Part shown: positions 59,456 to 64,000 of the stretch, piece after piece
Layout of the letters: every line of letters begins with the position of its first letter
Numbering within the stretch: position 1 is the first letter of the stretch
Source: Bacteroidota bacterium
GTDB lineage: Bacteria > Bacteroidota > Bacteroidia > 2-12-FULL-35-15
DNA: 64,000 nt
Direction of reading: 5' to 3'
Assembly: GCA_025963725.1 (NCBI GenBank)
Contig: JAOQAE010000002.1
Location: 248,001-312,000, forward strand
Notes under the pieces: generated by a model
Database searches by the model: none
Seen by the model: only the letters and a program-made list of their open reading frames with translations
What the model was told of the DNA's origin: nothing
Translations under genes and position numbers: made by a program

Positions 59456-62400
59456 ATGCCCAATTTCGACTTCCATAGTAATCTTTCCTCAATTGAATTT
59501 GAAAGATTGATTAGAGATATGCTGCGGGAGAAATTCAAAGGATTCGAGTTTCGAACATATAAATCCGGAAAGGACAGTGGTATTGATATCAAAAGTATTT
59601 CGGGAAGCCAAAAGATTCTTTGCCAAGCTAAACTATATCAAAATAACTACCCTATTCTCCGTAGAGCACTGAAGGATGAATTAAAAAAGGTAAAGCGGAT
59701 CAAGCCTGATAGATATATAATTGCAACCTCATGCTCTCTTACTAATCAAAACATAGCCGAAATACTAGATCTTTTTAATGAAATTAAGCTTCAAGAAGAA
59801 GACGTATGGGACAGAGAAAGATTGAATCATCTCTTAACCTTCCCCGAATTTAAAGGCGTTCTCAAAAATCACCTTAGATTATTTCTCACTGATTTAACAG
59901 TTCTCGAGGATTCTATTCGTAAGACCGTTAACAATGATGTTACGCAATTCTCTTTAGCTGAGGTGAAGACAATAAGCGACGAAATAAAGTACTACGTTAA
60001 AACTCGATTTATCGCTGAAGCATTAGCGAAACTTATTGATGAGCAGGTAATTATTATATCGGGCGTAGCTGGGAGCGGAAAAACGACTACAGCTCGATTA
60101 ATAGTGAATAATTTATTGAATGATCTGGACCCATCGACGGAATTCTATAAAGTGACATCTGTTCAAGAGGCATGGAAATGCTTTGACCCAGAAAGAAGGC
60201 AGATTTTTTTACTTGATGATTTTTGGGGTAGCTTTATAGAGGCGCTTCAAGAACCTGATGTAAAGAAGAGCGAAAAATTAATTTCCTTTTTAGAGCAAAT
60301 CAAAAGGCATGAAAATCATTATGCCATTATTACATCACGGGACTATATTATTAAACACGAAGACATTCAAAAGCAGTCTAAATTAAGACAAACTATAGAA
60401 TCGCATATTTCAATAATAAAACTTCCTGAACTATCAAAAGAAGAAAGTGCGGACATCTTATTGAGGCAGATATACGGTTCTGATTTCGATCGAGAATATA
60501 TCACCAAGCTATATTACTTAGATACTTTGGAAAGCATCGTATCACATAGCAATTTCAATCCAAGATTAATTAATCAGTTTATATATGAAGTATTCCCGGC
60601 TTCAGATAATGCTGATAAAAATTGTTATACATTTTATCACCGTTTAATAGAGTATTTAAATAATCCTGATGACTACTGGCGGCATCTATTAAATATTCAA
60701 ACCGACACAGGAAGACTTTTATTGGTCCTATTAACGGTGTCGGCTGGCCATGTAAACAAAGTGTCATTACTTGTTACCTTCCAAAAGTGTATTCCACATG
60801 CCAGGCAGCATGGAATGGATGTGAAGGTTACGGATTTTAAAAATGCAATTACTACACTTGAAGATAATTTTATTCAGTTATCGCCCCACGAAGACGACTC
60901 TTTTACTCTACGCTTTAAGAATGGTTCTATAGGAGACCATTTGCGTTCGTATTTGCAAGAACACATCTTGCTTTGGTTTCCAATATTAATTAATGGATTG
61001 GTCTTTTATGACCAGTTTGTTAACGTTTTTTCCACAAAAGAAAGTAATACGCACGATAGAAAAGTGCTTTTGCCTTCCTCCGCTTGGAAAGAATATAGGA
61101 CGAAATTATTGGAAAGCCTTTGGGACTTACCAAACAAACTTGCCGACTTACAGAGCGAAAAGTTTTTTGCACAAAACGAAGTGATTTCACGCCTGCTCAA
61201 GCTGACAGAACTATTTGATATTACCAAAGATATTGAGATAAGAACTTTCTTAATAGACAAAACAAGTCGAATAATTAAGCTTCAGAAGGAACAAGACTGT
61301 TTTCCTTTCGAAAGGCAAAATCTTAGTAACCTATCAACCTTGCTTATGGTAATGACCCCCTATCTCAACTTTGACAAAAGCGAATTTTTGTCATTGTTGT
61401 TTTTCTCTATAGAGTACCTTGAGGATTTTGAAGATTTTATAAGTTTTTCAAGCGTCTATCCTGAGGAATATAAATTGTTTGTCGGGAAAAACCGCGTTAA
61501 GGTAAGAGAGTATTTTGAACACGTATTGATAGATGAATTTGATAATGCAGAATATGAAAGCGATGATGACGAAGATTCGAAAATTGATTTGATCGACTTG
61601 TACTACGAAGAAACACTTAAAGGCCTAAACCTGCGTCATTCGACGACATTTCAGAACTACATATTTGAAAATTATGAAGTATATCTTAGAGCACGGGCTT
61701 CCTCAAAAAAAAACCTTACTGCTAAACCGGTCAAGAAAAATTTTAATCGAAGGCTTAAACGTCACAGATTAGATTCCATAAAGAAAGGTTACTGGAAGGT
61801 GATTAGACAATATGCAAAGCCAGAGCATGAAATTTATTCTTACTCCGCCTTCGAAGGGTCTGCATCACGATTTCATGAACAAATTGTTGCACAATTGGTT
61901 GACCTGAACTGCCATTTGTCGGTGAAAAAGATAACATCTGCTCTGAAAGCTCTCGCATTGCATTTTTACTTAGGGAGATCAAAGTGGTATACTGAAAACT
62001 CGTTTAGAAAAATCTTTTTCTCAGATGTTGATAAGACTGTTGCAATCGACTTTTCTCCCGTACTAGTGCAGCAAGAAAAATGGTTTAGCTTTAAGTACAG
62101 TAAATATGCGGAATATTTAACAGCTCTCTATGTAAAGGAAGATGTGGACGATGGTAATTATCCTAAACTCGTTAAAGAATATATTATTCATAAACATGAT
62201 TCTGAAGTTCTGGGATACCTTCTCGAAATCGATAAAGAAAGAGTGTGCTGGCTTCTGTTAAAACCACTGATTGAATCTACTTTCCAAAAACTAAATTTTA
62301 CAAACGAAGAGACCCTGGCAACATCATTTATCGTCAACACTGGATGGGGCTTTAGTTTTTCATTTAAGCAATATAGGGGAATGATTACTGACGCTGAAGA

Positions 62401-62737
62401 AGCCGAGGGCAGCGGTGGAGATGAAGTATTAGGATCTTTAATAAAAGTATTGACGGGTAAGGATGAGGATTTTACTTTTTTTGGCAGTCAGCTACTATAT
62501 AACGTATGTAATAACAGTGAATTACTTCAAGAATTTGCATCCTATTGCAAGAAGAATGTTCCTGCAACAAAAGGAGTATATCAATACAATGACAATGCAA
62601 AGATATATGAACTTGAACTGGCAAAACATATAAATACTCCGCAATTCTATGAGATGGCTGTAAAATCTAATTGGGTAAATGAGTTGAACCAGAATATTCA
62701 GGTGATCAATACTTTTTACAAGTCGTTGCAAAAGTAA
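59456..62737 (+). CDS. Mrr-like nuclease-STAND NTPase, probable defence protein
   Basis: The 1093-residue protein joins an N-terminal Mrr/PD-(D/E)xK-like nuclease and a STAND NTPase. Nuclease residues: Glu14/Glu16 (SSIEFERLIRD), Asp44 (SGIDIKS) and Gln57-x-Lys59 (CQAKL). NTPase: Walker A GVAGSGKTT (203-211), Walker B FLLDDFWG (251-258), ITSRDY (292-297) and NPRLINQF (368-375), as in nSTAND3. Beyond about residue 400 lies a helical, acidic and basic region (ESDDDEDS near 700) with no recognised repeats, which would be the sensor. The plan resembles Avs-type anti-phage proteins, in which target binding drives assembly and nuclease action. It stands alone, is AT-rich and has no visible mobile element. 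Confidence 0.8.
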   Translation: MPNFDFHSNLSSIEFERLIRDMLREKFKGFEFRTYKSGKDSGIDIKSISGSQKILCQAKLYQNNYPILRRALKDELKKVKRIKPDRYIIATSCSLTNQNIAEILDLFNEIKLQEEDVWDRERLNHLLTFPEFKGVLKNHLRLFLTDLTVLEDSIRKTVNNDVTQFSLAEVKTISDEIKYYVKTRFIAEALAKLIDEQVIIISGVAGSGKTTTARLIVNNLLNDLDPSTEFYKVTSVQEAWKCFDPERRQIFLLDDFWGSFIEALQEPDVKKSEKLISFLEQIKRHENHYAIITSRDYIIKHEDIQKQSKLRQTIESHISIIKLPELSKEESADILLRQIYGSDFDREYITKLYYLDTLESIVSHSNFNPRLINQFIYEVFPASDNADKNCYTFYHRLIEYLNNPDDYWRHLLNIQTDTGRLLLVLLTVSAGHVNKVSLLVTFQKCIPHARQHGMDVKVTDFKNAITTLEDNFIQLSPHEDDSFTLRFKNGSIGDHLRSYLQEHILLWFPILINGLVFYDQFVNVFSTKESNTHDRKVLLPSSAWKEYRTKLLESLWDLPNKLADLQSEKFFAQNEVISRLLKLTELFDITKDIEIRTFLIDKTSRIIKLQKEQDCFPFERQNLSNLSTLLMVMTPYLNFDKSEFLSLLFFSIEYLEDFEDFISFSSVYPEEYKLFVGKNRVKVREYFEHVLIDEFDNAEYESDDDEDSKIDLIDLYYEETLKGLNLRHSTTFQNYIFENYEVYLRARASSKKNLTAKPVKKNFNRRLKRHRLDSIKKGYWKVIRQYAKPEHEIYSYSAFEGSASRFHEQIVAQLVDLNCHLSVKKITSALKALALHFYLGRSKWYTENSFRKIFFSDVDKTVAIDFSPVLVQQEKWFSFKYSKYAEYLTALYVKEDVDDGNYPKLVKEYIIHKHDSEVLGYLLEIDKERVCWLLLKPLIESTFQKLNFTNEETLATSFIVNTGWGFSFSFKQYRGMITDAEEAEGSGGDEVLGSLIKVLTGKDEDFTFFGSQLLYNVCNNSELLQEFASYCKKNVPATKGVYQYNDNAKIYELELAKHINTPQFYEMAVKSNWVNELNQNIQVINTFYKSLQK

Positions 62738-62755
62738 AAGATATAATTACCAAGA

Positions 62756-63223
62756 TTATAGCTTAAAAACACTCGACTGCTTTCCCAACTCATCACTATC
62801 CGGCCGGATGCTCACGATCCAGTAATTAATGATCAGCTCCAGCTGCTTTGCCATATCCTTTACATCCTGGGGCTTTATAAAATAACCCTGCAGCCTGTAG
62901 TCGTACGCTTCTTCCAGTTTACGCTTTGTAGCTCCCGAACTCGAAAATATAAACGGAACCGATTTGGTTCTCAACTCTTTATCCCCGTCGATGATCTTTT
63001 TAAGGTCCAGCCCATTCAGTCCCGGCATGTTCATATCAGAAATGATCAGGAAGATCGGATCCTTTGTATGTTTAAGGTATTCCAGCGCAGTTTCCGCGCT
63101 GGTAAAGAATTCCAGTTCCGCTTTAATATCCAGCTCCTCCAGCGCCATTACCAGGAAATCCTTCTCAAAAGGATGATCGTCCACGAGGACTATTTTTCCG
63201 GATAGCTTCTTCATATAATTCAA
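62756..63223 (-). CDS. Stand-alone response regulator receiver protein
   Basis: This CheY-like protein of 155 residues has a complete active site: Asp15, Asp16 (LVDDHPF), Asp63 (IISDMNMPGLNG), Ser in FIFSSSG and Lys in YFIKPQD. No output domain follows; the last 20 residues are a charged tail. The ATG at 63223 gives MNYMKKLSGKIVLVDD; the ATG at 63214 (MKKLSG) is equally good. Such single-domain regulators in Bacteroidota usually work with hybrid kinases elsewhere. It converges with the STAND gene. Confidence 0.92.
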   Translation of the reverse strand: MNYMKKLSGKIVLVDDHPFEKDFLVMALEELDIKAELEFFTSAETALEYLKHTKDPIFLIISDMNMPGLNGLDLKKIIDGDKELRTKSVPFIFSSSGATKRKLEEAYDYRLQGYFIKPQDVKDMAKQLELIINYWIVSIRPDSDELGKQSSVFKL

Positions 63224-63391
63224 GTTTAATCCTTCAATAAGGTATTAATTACCAGCATATCAATACCTGTACAAAAATATACCAATAAAACCTCCCGTTA
63301 GTGCTATTTTGGTTAAAGCACAAAATTCCATAGCCGAACACTTAACACTCTGAATCCTGTACATTCCAGCCCCTGTGAACTTAAAGCCACA

Positions 63392-63425
63392 AAAAAACGG
63401 AGGACATTCCTGTCCTCCGTTTTTT
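63392..63425. terminator. Bidirectional intrinsic terminator
   Basis: AAAAAACGGAGGACA (63392-63406), loop TTCC, TGTCCTCCGTTTTTT (63411-63425). It can end the minus-strand TPR gene, whose stop is 18 bases away. Confidence 0.92.
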
Positions 63426-63442
63426 GTAATTCTGTGAATTAA

Positions 63443-64000
63443 TTAATTCTTCAGCTTTTCCTTCATTGCATCGCCTTTTTCCTTCATCTGCATGCGGTAA
63501 TAGCAGTTCTTTAAAGCCACCATGGTGCCTTTATCTTTTCCGTTAATGCTCAGGGCTTTTTCCAGGATCGGAATAGCCTTGTTGAACTCATCATTTGCGC
63601 GAACGATCTCTGACTCATATTTTTTCTGGTCGGTGATCGTATTTGCCTTGTTTGCCAAAGCAACCCCGCTGTTGTAATATAATGCCCCTAAATTGTACAA
63701 AGCATCAAAATAATCGGGTTTCAGCTCCAGCGTTTTTTTATAATCCGCTTCCGCCAGCTTCATTTTTTCCTCTGAATCCTTCGGCTTCTCAAGCTCTTTT
63801 CCTTTGGCATCCTTTGGGTTCGACAGGTTATCATACATGTTCCCGCGGGCAAAATACAGGATGTAATCACCCGGTTTTGCAGCAATGGCCTGGTTGAGGT
63901 TAGCGAGCGCTTCAGCGCTTTTGTTGGATTTAATGTAAAAATCCGTTTCGTTCAGCAGCAGGTTGATGTCGTTCGGGAACGCCGCACGGCCTTTTTTCAA
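63443..64000 (-). CDS. TPR protein (N-terminus beyond the window)
   Basis: The visible 185 residues contain at least three tetratricopeptide repeats: EALANLNQAIAAKPGDYILY, the charged insert NPKDAKGKELEKPKDSEEKM, KKTLELKPDYFDALYNLGAL and EFNKAIPILEKALSINGKDK, ending MQMKEKGDAMKEKLKN. The codon at the very edge is TTG, and the sequence reads as the inside of a repeat, so the gene continues past 64000. Its partner is not determinable. It is followed by a strong terminator. Confidence 0.85.
   Translation of the reverse strand: MKKGRAAFPNDINLLLNETDFYIKSNKSAEALANLNQAIAAKPGDYILYFARGNMYDNLSNPKDAKGKELEKPKDSEEKMKLAEADYKKTLELKPDYFDALYNLGALYYNSGVALANKANTITDQKKYESEIVRANDEFNKAIPILEKALSINGKDKGTMVALKNCYYRMQMKEKGDAMKEKLKN

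Overview
The window looks like chromosome of a free-living Bacteroidota (Bacteroidetes), probably near Chitinophagia/Sphingobacteriia; the sequence does not fix the genus. The case rests on many secreted proteins with type IX secretion (T9SS) C-terminal domains, a SusC/FepA-style TonB receptor with an N-terminal carboxypeptidase-regulatory-like domain, the BshB1 bacillithiol enzyme, DUF5723 and DUF1761 proteins, and promoters of the Bacteroidota type (TAnnTTTG at -7, TTG/TTTG near -33). The intergenic palindromes are also of kinds common in this phylum. Most genes are core genes with moderate G+C.

Layout. 1-1.2 kb: ccmB-ccmC haem exporter (cut at the left edge). 1.3-2.7 kb: exported glutathione peroxidase and bshB1. 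2.7-3.4 kb: a repeat array without genes. 3.4-10.4 kb: secreted protein, O-methyltransferase, ffh-folD, lipoprotein, SET protein, TPR membrane protein. 10.4-13.2 kb: STAS/SEC14-like protein, then an operon of two paralogous exported proteins and a formylglycine-generating-enzyme-like lipoprotein. 13.2-17.5 kb: rpsA and a T9SS type B protein. 17.5-24.5 kb: M43 metalloprotease, pyrR-pyrB, STAS protein, T9SS protein, rnz, LuxR response regulator. 24.4-28 kb: PepSY protein and TonB receptor (iron uptake). 28-36.5 kb: GlcNAc-kinase-like gene, yebC, a kdsA operon, and a lipoprotein/DUF5723 beta-barrel pair. 36.6-41 kb: small membrane protein, DEAD-box helicase with a structured leader, SPFH protein, tRNA-Arg. 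41-50 kb: AT-rich T9SS protein, TPR protein, STAS-like pair, MarR-PAS, beta-barrel/GreA-like/YfiR-like cluster, cupin, Tet-type MFS pump. 50-58.5 kb: repeats, 2OG oxygenase, paralogous lipoproteins, DUF2306/DUF2461/DUF1761 proteins, large BNR-repeat T9SS protein. 58.6-63.2 kb: two stand-alone receiver proteins flanking an AT-rich, 1093-residue nuclease-STAND NTPase. The right edge cuts a TPR gene.

The strongest candidate for an unusual system is the nuclease-STAND protein (59456-62737). Its architecture resembles Avs-type anti-phage sensors, and its long C-terminal part is unfamiliar. Other points to examine are a perfect terminator-like hairpin inside the rnz coding region, an exported FGE-like lipoprotein that keeps both catalytic cysteines, a receiver whose phospho-acceptor Asp is Asn, structured leaders on rpsA and the DEAD-box gene, and several families of intergenic palindromic repeats.
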